A stretch of DNA of 64,000 nucleotides, taken from NCBI GenBank assembly GCA_023053545.1, contig JAKZAN010000158.1, positions 19,479-83,478 on the forward strand, in the 5' to 3' direction. The DNA is from Lepidurus packardi (taxonomy: Eukaryota > Arthropoda > Branchiopoda > Notostraca > Triopsidae). Every line of letters starts with the position of its first letter. Positions within the stretch are counted from its first letter, which is position 1. Made by a program: the position numbers and the translations under genes. Below, in pieces: positions 1 through 13,770 of this stretch. Under the pieces are notes generated by a model that worked only from the letters and a program-made list of their open reading frames with translations, made no database searches and had not been told where the DNA came from.

Positions 1-696
1 GTCCGTAATTAATTAATTCAGTCCGTAATTAATTAATTCATTCCTTACGGAATTAATTAAGTCCATAAGGAATTAATTCAGTCTGTAAGGATTTAATTAA
101 GTCCGTAATGAATTAATTCAGTCCGTAATGAATTAATTCAGTCCGTAAGGATTTAATTCAGTCCGTAAGGTATTAATTCAGTCCGTAAGGAATTAATTCA
201 GTCCGTAATGAATTAATTCAGTCCGTAAGGAATTAATTCTGTCCGTAAGGATGTAATTCAGTCCGTGAGGTATTAATTCAGTCCGTAAGGAATTAATTCA
301 GTCCGTAAGGAATTAATTCAGTCCGTAAGGAATAAGTTCAGTACGTAAGGAATTAATTCAGTCCGTAATGGATTAATTAAGTCCGTAATGAATTAATTCA
401 GTCCGTATGAAATTAATTCAGTCCGTAAGGAATTCATTAGTCCGTAAGGAATTAATTCAGTAAGAAAGGAATTCAATCAATCCTAAAGAATTAATTCAGT
501 CCGTAAGGAACTAATTCAGTCCGTAAGGAATTAATTCTGTCCGTAAGGAATTAATTCAGTCCGTAAGGAATTAATTCAGTCCGTAAGGAATTATTTCAGT
601 CCGTAATTAATTCATTCATTCCTTACGGAATTAATTAAGTCCATAAGGAATTAATTTAGTCTGTAAGGATTTAATTAAGTCCGTAATGAATTAATT

Positions 697-2900
697 CAGT
701 CCGTAAGGAATAACTTCAGTACGTAAGGAAATAATTCAGTAAGTAATGGATTAATTAAGTCCGTAATGAATTAATTCAGTCCGTAAGGAATTAATAAAAT
801 CCGTACGGAATTAATTCAGTCCGAAAGGAATTAATTCAGTCCGTAATTAATAAGTTCAGTACGTAAGGAATTAATTCAGTCCGTATTGGATTAATTAAGT
901 CCGTAATTAATAAGTTCAGTACGTAAGGAATTAATTAAGTCCGTAATGGATTAATTAAGTCCGTAATGAATTAATTCAGTCCGTATGAAATTAATTCAGT
1001 CCGTAAGGAATTCATTCAGTCCGTAAGGAATTCATTCAGTCCGTAAGGAATTCGTTCAGTCCGTAAGGAATTAATTCAGCGAGAAAGGAATTCAATCAAT
1101 CTTAAAGAATTAATTCAATCCGTAAGGAACTAATTCAGTCCGTAAGGAATTAATTCAGTCCGTAAGGAAATAATTAAGTCCGTAAGGAATTAATTAAGTC
1201 CGTAAGGAATTAATTCAGTCCGTAAGGAATTAATTCAGTCCGTAAGGAATTATTTCAGTCCGTAATTAATTAATTCATTCCTTACGGAATTAATTAAGTC
1301 CATAAGGAATTAATTTAGTCTGTAAGGATTTAATTAAGTCCGTAATGAATTAATTCAGTCCGTAAGGAATTAATTCAGTCCGTAAGGAATTAATTCAGTC
1401 CGTAAGGAATTAATTCAGTCCGTAAGGAATTAATTCAGTCCGTAAGGAATTAATTCTGTCCGTGAGGATGTAATTCAGTCCGTAAGGTATTAATTAAGTC
1501 CGTAAGGAATTAATTCACTCCGTAAGGAATTAATTCAGTCCGTAAGGAATTAATTCAGTCCGTAAGAAATTAATTCAGTCAGTAAGGAATTAATTCAGTC
1601 CGTATGAAATTAATTCAGTCCGTAAGGAATTCATTCAGTCCGTAAGGAATTCATTCAGTCCGTAAGGAATTATTCAGTGAGAAAGGAATTCAATCAATCT
1701 TAAAGAATTAATTCAGTCCGTAAGGAACTAATTCAGTCCGTAAGGAATTAATTCAGTCCGTAAGGAATTAATTAAGTCCGTAAGGAATTAATTAAGTCCG
1801 TAAGGAATTAATTAAGTCCGTAAGGAATTAATTCAGTCCGTAAGGAATAACTTCAGTACGTAAGGAAATAATTCAGTAAGTAATGGATTAATTAAGTCCG
1901 TAATGAATTAATTCAGTCCGTAAGGAATTAATAAAATCCGTACGGAATTAATTCAGTCCGAAAGGAATTAATTCAGTCCGTAATTAATAAGTTCAGTACG
2001 TAAGGAATTAATTCAGTCCGTATTGGATTAATTAAGTCCGTAATTAATAAGTTCAGTACGTAAGGAATTAATTAAGTCCGTAATGGATTAATTAAGTCCG
2101 TAATGAATTAATTCAGTCCGTATGAAATTAATTCAGTCCGTAAGGAATTCATTCAGTCCGTAAGGAATTCATTCAGTCCGTAAGGAATTCGTTCAGTCCG
2201 TAAGGAATTAATTCAGCGAGAAAGGAATTCAATCAATCTTAAAGAATTAATTCAATCCGTAAGGAACTAATTCAGTCCGTAAGGAATTAATTCAGTCCGT
2301 AAGGAAATAATTAAGTCCGTAAGGAATTAATTAAGTCCGTAAGGAATTAATTCAGTCCGTAAGGAATTAATTTAGTCTGTAAGGATTTAATTAAGTCCGT
2401 AATGAATTAATTCAGTCCGTAAGGAATTAATTCAGTCCGTAAGGAATTAATTCAGTCCGTAAGGAATTAATTCAGTCCGTAAGGAATTAATTCAGTCCGT
2501 AAGGAATTAATTCTGTCCGTGAGGATGTAATTCAGTCCGTAAGGTATTAATTAAGTCCGTAAGGAATTAATTCACTCCGTAAGGAATTAATTCAGTCCGT
2601 AAGGAATTAATTCAGTCCGTAAGAAATTAATTCAGTCAGTAAGGAATTAATTCAGTCCGTATGAAATTAATTCAGTCCGTAAGGAATTCATTCAGTCCGT
2701 AAGGAATTCATTCAGTCCGTAAGGAATTATTCAGTGAGAAAGGAATTCAATCAATCTTAAAGAATTAATTCAGTCCGTAAGGAACTAATTCAGTCCGTAA
2801 GGAATTAATTCAGTCCGTAAGGAATTAATTAAGTCCGTAAGGAATTAATTAAGTCCGTAAGGAATTAATTAAGTCCGTAAGGAATTAATTCAGTCCGTAA
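697..2900. repeat. Higher-order tandem repeat, 1137/1057 bp, two copies
   Basis: Copy 1 runs from about 697 to 1837 and copy 2 from about 1838 to 2900. The diagnostic monomer with aataacttcagtacg occurs at 701 and 1838, and the rare unit gcgagaaagg at 1079 and 2216; both pairs are 1137 bp apart. Further on, gtgagaaagg at 1677 and 2734 is 1057 bp apart, so copy 2 lost 80 bp (four monomers). This is the pattern expected from unequal exchange in register with the monomer. Copy ends are accurate to about one monomer. Confidence 0.8.
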
Positions 2901-3472
2901 GGAATTATTTCAGTCCGTAATTAATTAATTCATTCCTTACGGAATTAATTAAGTCCATAATGAATTAATTTAGTCTGTAAGGATTTAATTAAGTCCGTAA
3001 TGAATTAATTCAGTCCGTAAGGAATAACTTCAGTACGTAAGGAAATAATTAATTCCGTAATTTATTAATTCAGTACGTAAGGAATTAATTCAGTCCGTAA
3101 GGAATTAATTCAGTCCGTAAGGATTTAATTCAGTCCGTAAGGTATTAATTCAGTCCGTAAGGAATTAATTCAGTCCGTAAGGAATTAATTCAGTCTGTAA
3201 GGATTTGATTAAGTCCGTAATGAATTAATTCAGTCCGTAAGGAATTAATTCAGTCCGTAAGGAATTAATTTAGTCCGTAAGGAATTAATTCAGTCCGTAA
3301 GGAATTAATGAAGTCCGTAATGAATTAATTCAGTCCGTATGAAATTAATTCAGTCCGTAAGGAATTCATTCAGTCCGTAAGGAATTAATTCAGTCCGTAA
3401 GGAATTAATTCAGTCCGTAAGGAATTAATTCAGTCCGTAAGGAATTAATTCAGTCCGTAAGGATTTTATTCA

Positions 3473-5092
3473 TTCCGTAAGGTATTAATTCAGTCCGTAA
3501 GGAATTAATTCAGTCCGTAAGGAATTAATTCAGTCCGTAAGGAATTAATTCAGTCCGTAAGGAATTAATTCTGTCCGTGAGGATGTAATTCAGTCCGTAA
3601 AGTATTAATTCATTCCGTAAGGAATTAATTCAGTCCGTAAGGAATTAATTCAGTCCGTAAGGAATTAATTCAGTCCGTAAGAAATTAATTCAGTCCGTAA
3701 GGAATTCATTCAGTCCTTAAGGAATTCATTCAGTCCGTAAGGAATTAATTCAGTCCGTAAGGAATTAATTCAGTCCGTAAGGAATTAATTCAGTCCGTAA
3801 GGATTTAATTCATTCCGTAAGGTATTAATTCAGTCCGTAAGGAATTAATTCAGTCCGTAAGGAATTAATTCAGTCCGTAAGGAATTAATTCAGTCCGTAA
3901 GGAATTAATTCTGTCCGTGAGGATGTAATTCAGTCCGTAAGGAATTAATTCAGTCCGTAAGGAATTAATTCAGTCCGTAAGGAATTAATTCAGTCCGTAA
4001 GGATTTAATTCATTCCGTAATGAATTAATTCAGTCCGTAAGGAATTAATTCAGTCCGTAAGGAATTAATTCAGTCCGTCAGGAATTAATTCAGTCCGTAA
4101 GGAATTAATTCACTCCGTAAGGAATTATTTCAGTCCGTAAGGAATTAATTCAGTAAGAAAGGAATTCAATCAATCCTAAAGAATTAATTCAGTCCGTTAG
4201 GAAATATTTCAGTCCGTAAGGAATTAATTCAGTCCGTAAGGAATTAATTCAGTCCGTAAGGAATTAATTCAGTCCGTAAGGAATATGTTCAGTACGTAAG
4301 GAATTAATTCAGTCCGTAAGGAATTAATTCAGTCCGTAAGGAATTAATTCAGTCCGTAAGGAATTAATTCAGTCCGTAAGGAATTAATTCTGTCCGTGAG
4401 GATGTAATTCAGTCCGTAAGGTATTAATTCATTCCGTAAGGAATTAATTCAGTCCGTAAGGAATTAATTCAGTCCGTAAGGAATTAATTCAGTCCGTAAG
4501 AAATTAATTCAGTCCGTAAGGAATTCATTCAGTCCGTAAGGAATTCATTCAGTCCGTAAGGAATTAATTCAGTCCGTAAGGAATTAATTCAGTCCGTAAG
4601 GAATTAATTCAGTCCGTAAGGATTTAATTCATTCCGTAAGGTATTAATTCAGTCCGTAAGGAATTAATTCAGTCCGTAAGGAATTAATTCAGTCCGTAAG
4701 GAATTAATTCAGTCCGTAAGGAATTAATTCTGTCCGTGAGGATGTAATTCAGTCCGTAAGGAATTAATTCAGTCCGTAAGGAATTAATTCAGTCCGTAAG
4801 GAATTAATTCAGTCCGTAAGGATTTAATTCATTCCGTAATGAATTAATTCAGTCCGTAAGGAATTAATTCAGTCCGTAAGGAATTAATTCAGTCCGTCAG
4901 GAATTAATTCAGTCCGTAAGGAATTAATTCACTCCGTAAGGAATTATTTCAGTCCGTAAGGAATTAATTCAGTAAGAAAGGAATTCAATCAATCCTAAAG
5001 AATTAATTCAGTCCGTTAGGAAATATTTCAGTCCGTAAGGAATTAATTCAGTCCGTAAGGAATTAATTCAGTCCGTAAGGAATATGTTCAGT
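3473..5092. repeat. Higher-order tandem repeat, 819 bp, two copies
   Basis: Diagnostic variants recur at an offset of 819 bp: gtccgtgagg at 3573 and 4392, and gtaagaaagg at 4153 and 4972. The rare gtccgttaggaaatattt and gaatatgttcagtacg variants follow in both copies. The period is 40 monomers of 20 bp plus one 19-bp unit (atcctaaagaattaattca), which explains why it is not a multiple of 20. Outer limits are approximate. Confidence 0.75.
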
Positions 5093-8000
5093 ACGTAAGG
5101 AATTAATTCAGTCCGTAATGAATTAATTCAGTCCGTAATGGATTAATTAAGTCCGTAATGAATTAATTCAGTCCGTATGAAATTAATTCAGTCCGTAAGG
5201 AATTCATTTAGTCCGTAAGGAATTCATTCAGTCCGTAAGGAATTAATTCAGTCCGTAAGGAATTAATTCAGTCCGTAAGGAATTAATTCAGTCCGTAAGG
5301 ATTTAATTCATTCCGTAAGGTATTAATTCAGTCCGTAAGGAATTAATTCAGTCCGTAAGGAATTAATTCAGTCCGTAAGGAATTAATTCAGTCCGTAAGG
5401 AATTAATTCTGTCCGTGAGGATGTAATTCAGTCCGTAAGGTATTAATTCAGTCCGTAAGGAATTAATTCACTCCGTAAGGAATTAATTCAGTCCGTAAGG
5501 AATTAATTCATTCCGTAAGAAATTAATTCAGTCAGTAAGGAATTAATTCAGTCCGTATGAAATTAATTCAGTCCGTAAGGAATTCATTCAGTCCGTAAGG
5601 AATTCATTCAGTCCGTAAGGAATTATTCAGTGAGAAAGGAATTCAATCAATCTTAAAGAATTAATTCAGTCCGTAAGGAACTAATTCAGTCCGTAAGGAA
5701 TTAATTCAGTCCGTAAGGAATTAATTAAGTCCGTAAGGAATTAATTAAGTCCGTAAGGAATTAATTCAGTCCGTAAGGAATTATTTCAGTCCGTAATTAA
5801 TTCATTCATTCCTTACGGAATTAATTAGGTCCATAAGGAATTAATTTAGTCTGTAAGGATTTAATTAAGTCCGTAATGAATTAATTCAGTCCGTAAGGAA
5901 TAACTTCAGTACGTAAGGAAATAATTCAGTCCGTAATTTATTAATTCAGTACGTAAGGAATTAATTCAGTCCGTAAGGAATTAATTCAGTCCGTAAGGAT
6001 TTAATTCAGTCCGTAAGGTATTAATTCAGTCCGTAAGGAATTAATTCAGTCCGTAAGGAATTAATTCAGCCTGTAAGGATTTGATTAAGTCCGTAATGAA
6101 TTAATTCAGTCCGTAAGGAATTAATTCAGTCCGTAAGGAATTAATTTAGTCCGTAAGGAATTATTTCAGTCCGTAAGGAATTAATTAAGTCCGTAATGAA
6201 TTAATTCAGTCCGTATGAAATTAATTCAGTCCGTAAGGAATTAATTCAGTCCGTAAGGAATTAATTCAGTCCGTAAGGAATTAATTCAGTCCGTAAGGAA
6301 TTAATTGAGTCCGTAAGGAATTAATTCAGTCCGTAAGGATTTTATTCATTCCGTAAGGTATTAATTCAGTCCGTAAGGAATTAATTCAGTCCGTAAGGAA
6401 TTAATTTAGTCCGTAAGGAATTAATTCTGTCCGTGAGGATGTAATTCAGTCCGTAAGGTATTAATTCATTCGTAAGGAATTAATTCAGTCCGTAAGGAAT
6501 TAATTCAGTCCGTAAGGAATTAATTCAGTCCGTAAGAAATTAATTCAGTCCGTAAGGAATTCATTCAGTCCGTAAGGAATTCATTCAGTCCGTAAGGAAT
6601 TAATTCAGTCCGTAAGGAATTAATTCAGTCCGTAAGGAATTAATTCAGTCCGTAAGGATTTAATTCATTCCGTAAGGTATTAATTCAGTCCGTAAGGAAT
6701 TAATTCAGTCCGTAAGGAATTAATTCAGTCCGTAAGGAATTAATTCAGTCCGTAAGGAATTAATTCTGTCCGTGAGGATGTAATTCAGTCCGTAAGGAAT
6801 TAATTCAGTCCGTAAGGAATTAATTCAGTCCGTAAGGAATTAATTCAGTCCGTAAGGAATTAATTCAGTCCGTAAGGAATTAATTCAGTCCGTAAGGATT
6901 TAATTCATTCCGTAAGGTATTAATTCAGTCCGTAAGGAATTAATTCAGTCCGTAAGGAATTAATTCAGTCCGTAAGGAATTAATTCAGTCCGTAAGGAAT
7001 TAATTCTGTCCGTGAGGATGTAATTCAGTCCGTAAGGTATTAATTCAGTCCGTAAGGAATTAATTCACTCCGTAAGGAATTAATTCAGTCCGTAAGGAAT
7101 TAATTCATTCCGTAAGAAATTAATTCAGTCAGTAAGGAATTAATTCAGTCCGTATGAAATTAATTCAGTCCGTAAGGAATTCATTCAGTCCGTAAGGAAT
7201 TCATTCAGTCCGTAAGGAATTATTCAGTGAGAAAGGAATTCAATCAATCTTAAAGAATTAATTCAGTCCGTAATTAACTAATTCAGTCCGTAAGGAATTA
7301 ATTCAGTCCGTAAGGAATTAATTAAGTCCGTAAGGAATTAATTAAGTCAGTAAGGAATTAATTTAGTCCGTAAGGAATTATTTCAGTCCGTAATTAATTA
7401 ATTCATTCCTTACGGAATTAATTAGGTCCATAAGGAATTAATTTAGTCTGTAAGGATTTAATTAAGTCCGTAATGAATTAATTCAGTCCGTAAGGAATAA
7501 CTTCAGTACGTAAGGAAATAATTCAGTCCGTAATTTATTAATTCAGTACGTAAGGAATTAATTCAGTCCGTAAGGAATTAATTCAGTCCGTAAGGATTTA
7601 ATTCAGTCCGTAAGGTATTAATTCAGTCCGTAAGGAATTAATTCAGTCCGTAAGGAATTAATTCAGCCTGTAAGGATTTGATTAAGTCCGTAATGAATTA
7701 ATTCAGTCCGTAAGGAATTAATTCAGTCCGTAAGGAATTAATTTAGTCCGTAAGGAATTATTTCAGTCCGTAAGGAATTAATTTAGTCCGTAATGAATTA
7801 ATTCAGTCCGTATGAAATTAATTCAGTCCGTAAGGAATTCATTCAGTCCGTAAGGAATTAATTCAGTCCGTAAGGAATTAATTCAGTCCGTAAGGAATTA
7901 ATTCAGTCCGTAAGGAATTAATTCAGTCCGTAAGGATTTTATTCATTCCGTAAGGTATTAATTCAGTCCGTAAGGAATTAATTCAGTCCGTAAGGAATTA

Positions 8001-8949
8001 ATTTAGTCCGTAAGGAATTAATTCTGTCCGTGAGGATGTAATTCAGTCCGTAAGGTATTAATTCATTCCGTAAGGAATTAATTCAGTCCGTAAGGAATTA
8101 ATTCAGTCCGTAAGGAATTCATTCAGTCCGTAAGGAATTCATTCAGTCCGTAAGGAATTAATTCAGTCCGTAAGGAATTAATTCAGTCCGTAAGGAATTA
8201 ATTCAGTCCGTAAGGAATTAATTCTGTCCGTGAGGATGTAATTCAGTCCGTAAGGTATTAATTCAGTCCGTAAGGAATTAATTCACTCCGTAAGGAATTA
8301 ATTCAGTCCGTAAGGAATTAATTCATTCCGTAAGAAATTAATTCAGTCAGTAAGGAATTAATTCAGTCCGTATGAAATTAATTCAGTCCGTAAGGAATTC
8401 ATTCAGTCCGTAAGGAATTCATTCAGTCCGTAAGGAATTATTCAGTGAGAAAGGAATTCAATCAATCTTAAAGAATTAATTCAGTCCGTAAGGAACTAAT
8501 TCAGTCCGTAAGGAATTAATTCAGTCCGTAAGGAATTAATTAAGTCCGTAAGGAATTAATTAAGTCCGTAAGGAATTAATTTAGTCCGTAAGGAATTATT
8601 TCAGTCCGTAATTAATTAATTCATTCCTTACGGAATTAATTAGGTCCATAAGGAATTAATTTAGTCTGTAAGGATTTAATTAAGTCCGTAATGAATTAAT
8701 TCAGTCCGTAAGGAATAACTTCAGTACGTAAGGAAATAATTCAGTCCGTAATTTATTAATTCAGTACGTAAGGAATTAATTCAGTCCGTACGGAATTAAT
8801 TCAGTCCGTAAGGATTTAATTCAGTCCGTAAGGTATTAATTCAGTCCGTAAGGAATTAATTCAGTCCGTAAGGAATTAATTCAGCCTGTAAGGATTTGAT
8901 TAAGTCCGTAATGAATTAATTCAGTCCGTAAGGAATTAATTCAGTCCGT

Positions 8950-10740
8950 AAGGAATTAATTTAGTCCGTAATGAATTAATTCAGTCCGTATGAAATTAAT
9001 TCATTCCGTAAGGAATTCATTCAGTCCGTAAGGAATTAATTCAGTCCGTAAGGAATTAATTCAGTCCGTAAGGAATTAATTCAGTCCGTAAGGAATTAAT
9101 TCAGTCCGTAAGGATTTTATTCAGTCCGTAAGGAATTAATTCAGTCCGTAAGAAATTAATTCAGTCCGTAAGGAATTCATTCAGTCCGTAAGGAATTCAT
9201 TCAGTCCGTAAGGAATTCATTCAGTCCGTAAGGAATTAATTCAGTCCGTAAGGAATTAATTCAGTCCGTAAGGAATTAATTCAGTCCGTAAGGAATTAAT
9301 TCTGTCCGTGAGGATGTAATTCATTCCGTAAGGAATTAATTCAGTCCGTAAGGAATTAATTCAGTCCGTAAGGAATTAATTCAGTCCGTAAGGATTTAAT
9401 TCATTCCGTAATGAATTAATTCAGTCCGTAAGGAATTAATTCAGTCCGTAAGGAATTAATTCAGTCCGTCAGGAATTAATTCAGTCCGTAAGGAATTAAT
9501 TCACTCCGTAAGGAATTATTTCAGTCCGTAAGGAATTAATTCAGTAAGAAAGGAATTATTTCAGTCCGTAAGGAATTAATTCAGTAAGAAAGGAATTCAA
9601 TCAATCCTAAAGAATTAATTCAGTCCGTTAGGAAATATTTCAGTCCGTAAGGAATTAATTCAGTCCGTAAGGAATTAATTCAGTCCGTAAGGAATATGTT
9701 CAGTACGTAAGGAATATGTTCAGTACGTAAGGAATTAATTCAGTCCGTAATGAATTAATTCAGTCCGTAATGGATTAATTAAGTCCGTAATGAATTAATT
9801 CAGTCCGTATGAAATTAATTCAGTCCGTAAGGAATTCATTCAGTCCGTAAGGAATTCATTCAGTCCGTAAGGTATTAATTCAGTCCGTAAGGAATTAATT
9901 CAGTCCGTAAGGAATTAATTCAGCCTGTAAGGATTTGATTAAGTCCGTAATGAATTAATTCAGTCCGTAAGGAATTAATTCAGTCCGTAAGGTATTAATT
10001 CAGTCCGTAAGGAATTAATTCAGTCCGTAAGGAATTAATTCAGTCCGTAAGGAATTAATTCAGTCCGTAAGGAATTAATTCTGTCCGTGAGGATGTAATT
10101 AAGTCCGTAAGGTATTAATTCATTCCGTAAGGAATTAATTCAGTCCGTAAGGAATTAATTCAGTCCGTAAGGAATTAATTCAGTCCGTAAGAAATTAATT
10201 CAGTCCGTAAGGAATTCATTCAGTCCGTAAGGAATTCATTCAGTCCGTAAGGAATTCATTCAGTCCGTAAGGAATTAATTCAGTCCGTAAGGAATTAATT
10301 CAGTCCGTAAGGAATTAATTCAGTCCGTAAGGAATTAATTCTGTCCGTGAGGATGTAATTCATTCCGTAAGGAATTAATTCAGTCCGTAAGGAATTAATT
10401 CAGTCCGTAAGGAATTAATTCAGTCCGTAAGGATTTAATTCATTCCGTAATGAATTAATTCAGTCCGTAAGGAATTAATTCAGTCCGTAAGGAATTAATT
10501 CAGTCCGTCAGGAATTAATTCAGTCCGTAAGGAATTAATTCACTCCGTAAGGAATTATTTCAGTCCGTAAGGAATTAATTCAGTAAGAAAGGAATTATTT
10601 CAGTCCGTAAGGAATTAATTCAGTAAGAAAGGAATTCAATCAATCCTAAAGAATTAATTCAGTCCGTTAGGAAATATTTCAGTCCGTAAGGAATTAATTC
10701 AGTCCGTAAGGAATTAATTCAGTCCGTAAGGAATATGTTC
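8950..10740. repeat. Higher-order tandem repeat, 1039 bp
   Basis: The rare gtccgtcagg variant lies at 9464 and 10503, and the doubled gtaagaaagg unit begins at 9544 and 10583; both pairs are 1039 bp apart (51 full monomers plus one 19-bp unit). Copy 1 has an additional repeated gaatatgttcagtacg monomer near 9701-9720 that is single in copy 2. Start and end are estimates because canonical monomers at the edges carry no information. Confidence 0.65.
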
Positions 10741-11120
10741 AGTACGTAAGGAATTAATTCAGTCCGTAATGAATTAATTCAGTCCGTAATGGATTAATTA
10801 AGTCCGTAATGAATTAATTCAGTCCGTATGAAATTAATTCAGTCCGTAAGGAATTCATTCAGTCCGTAAGGAATTCATTCAGTCCGTAAGGAATTAATTC
10901 AGTCCGTAAGGAATTAATTCAGTCCGTAAGGAATTAATTCAGTCCGTAAGGATTTAATTCATTCCGTAAGGTATTAATTCAGTCCGTAAGGAATTAATTC
11001 AGTCCGTAAGGAATTAATTCAGTCCGTAAGGAATTAATTCAGTCCGTAAGGAATTAATTCTGTCCGTGAGGATGTAATTCAGTCCGTAAGGTATTAATTC
11101 AGTCCGTAAGGAATTAATTC

Positions 11121-13770
11121 ACTCCGTAAGGAATTAATTCAGTCCGTAAGGAATTAATTCAGTCCGTAAGAAATTAATTCAGTCAGTAAGGAATTAATTC
11201 AGTCCGTATGAAATTAATTCAGTCCGTAAGGAATTCATTCAGTCCGTAAGGAATTCATTCAGTCCGTAAGGAATTATTCAGTGAGAAAGGAATTCAATCA
11301 ATCTTAAAGAATTAATTCAGTCCGTAAGGAACTAATTCAGTCCGTAAGGAATTAATTCAGTCCGTAAGGAATTAATTAAGTCCGTAAGGAATTCATTAAG
11401 TCCGTAAGGAATTAATTCAGTCCGTAAGGAATTATTTCAGTCCGTAATTAATTAATTCATTCCTTGCGGAATTAATTAGGTCCATAAGGAATTAATTTAG
11501 TCTGTAAGGATTTAATTAAGTCCGTAATGAATTAATTCAGTCCGTAAGGAATTAATTCATTCCGTAAGGAATTAATTTAGTCCGTAAGGAATTATTTCAG
11601 TCCGTAAGGAATTAATTAAGTCCGTAATGAATTAATTCAGTCCGTATGAAATTAATTCAGTCCGTAAGGAATTCATTCAGTCCGTAAGGAATTAATTCAG
11701 TCCGTAAGGAATTAATTCAGTCCGTAAGGAATTTATTCAGTCCGTAAGGAATTAATTCAGTCCGTAAGGATTTTATTCATTCCGTAAGGTATTAATTCAG
11801 TCCGTAAGGAATTAATTCAGTCCGTAAGGAATTAATTCAGCCCGTAAGGAATTAATTTAGTCCGTAAGGAATTAATTCTGTCCGTGAGGATGTAATTCAG
11901 TCCGTAAGGTATTAATTCATTCCGTAAGGAATTAATTCAGTCCGTAAGGAATTAATTCAGTCCGTAAGGAATTAATTCAGTCCGTAAGAAATTAATTCAG
12001 TCCGTAAGGAATTCATTCAGTCCGTAAGGAATTCATTCAGTCCGTAAGGAATTAATTCAGTCCGTAAGGAATTAATTCAGTCCGTAAGGAATTAATTCAG
12101 TCCGTAAGGATTTAATTCATTCCGTAAGGTATTAATTCAGTCCGTAAGGAATTAATTCAGTCCGTAAGGAATTAATTCAGTCCGTAAGGAATTAATTCAG
12201 TCCGTAAGGAATTAATTCTGTCCGTGAGGATGTAACTCAGTCCGTAAGGTATTAATTCAGTCCGTAAGGAATTAATTCACTCCGTAAGGAATTAATTCAG
12301 TCCGTAAGGAATTAATTCAGTCCGTAAGAAATTAATTCAGTCAGTAAGGAATTAATTCAGTCCGTATGAAATTAATTCAGTCCGTAAGGAATTCATTCAG
12401 TCCGTAAGGAATTCATTCAGTCCGTAAGGAATTATTCAGTGAGAAAGGAATTCAATCAATCTTAAAGAATTAATTCAGTCCGTAAGGAACTAATTCAGTC
12501 CGTAAGGAATTAATTCAGTCCGTAAGGAATTAATTAAGTCCGTAAGGAATTCATTAAGTCCGTAAGGAATTAATTCAGTCCGTAAGGAATTATTTCAGTC
12601 CGTAATTAATTAATTCATTCCTTACGGAATTAATTAGGTCCATAAGGAATTAATTTAGTCTGTAAGGATTTAATTAAGTCCGTAATGAATTAATTCAGTC
12701 CGTAAGGAATAACTTCAGTACGTAAGGAAATAATTCAGTCCGTAATTTATTAATTCAGTACGTAAGGAATTAATTCAGTCCGTAAGGAATTAATTCAGTC
12801 CGTAAGGATTTAATTCAGTCCGTAAGGTATTAATTCAGTCCGTAAGGAATTAATTCAGTCCGTAAGGAATTAATTCAGCCTGTAAGGATTTGATTAAGTC
12901 CGTAATGAATTAATTCAGTCCGTAAGGAATTAATTCAGTCCGTAAGGAATTAATTTAGTCCGTAAGGAATTATTTCAGTCCGTAAGGAATTAATTAAGTC
13001 CGTAATGAATTAATTCAGTCCGTATGAAATTAATTCAGTCCGTAAGGAATTCATTCAGTCCGTAAGGAATTAATTCAGTCCGTAAGGAATTAATTCAGTC
13101 CGTAAGGAATTAATTCAGTCCGTAAGGAATTAATTCAGTCCGTAAGGATTTTATTCATTCCGTAAGGTATTAATTCAGTCCGTAAGGAATTAATTCAGTC
13201 CGTAAGGAATTAATTCAGTCCGTAAGGAATTAATTTAGTCCGTAAGGAATTAATTCTGTCCGTGAGGATGTAATTCAGTCCGTAAGGTATTAATTCATTC
13301 CGTAAGGAATTAATTCAGTCCGTAAGGAATTAATTCAGTCCGTAAGGAATTAATTCAGTCCGTAAGAAATTAATTCAGTCCGTAAGGAATTCATTCAGTC
13401 CGTAAGGAATTCATTCAGTCCGTAAGGAATTCATTCAGTCCGTAAGGTATTAATTCAGTCCGTAAGGAATTAATTCAGTCCGTAAGGAATTAATTCAGTC
13501 CGTAAGGAATTAATTCAGTCCGTAAGGAATTAATTCTGTCCGTGAGGATGTAATTCAGTCCGTAAGGTATTAATTCAGTCCGTAAGGAATTAATTCACTC
13601 CGTAAGGAATTAATTCAGTCCGTAAGGAATGAATTCAGTCCGTAAGAAATTAATTCAGTCAGTAAGGAATTAATTCAGTCCGTATGAAATTAATTCAGTC
13701 CGTAAGGAATTCATTCAGTCCGTAAGGAATTCATTCAGTCCGTAAGGAATTATTCAGTGAGAAAGGAATT
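11121..13770. repeat. Higher-order repeats of about 1.16 and 1.32 kb
   Basis: The gtgagaaagg/tcttaaag mark occurs at 11281, 12439 and 13757, giving periods of 1158 and 1318 bp. Between marks, the same order of variants recurs: aattcattaag or aattaattaag, then ccttacgg or ccttgcgg, then ataaggaattaattta, then gtctgtaaggattt. The longer interval contains extra monomers, including aataacttcagtacg and gtccgtaatttatt, that are missing from the shorter one. Limits are approximate. Confidence 0.6.
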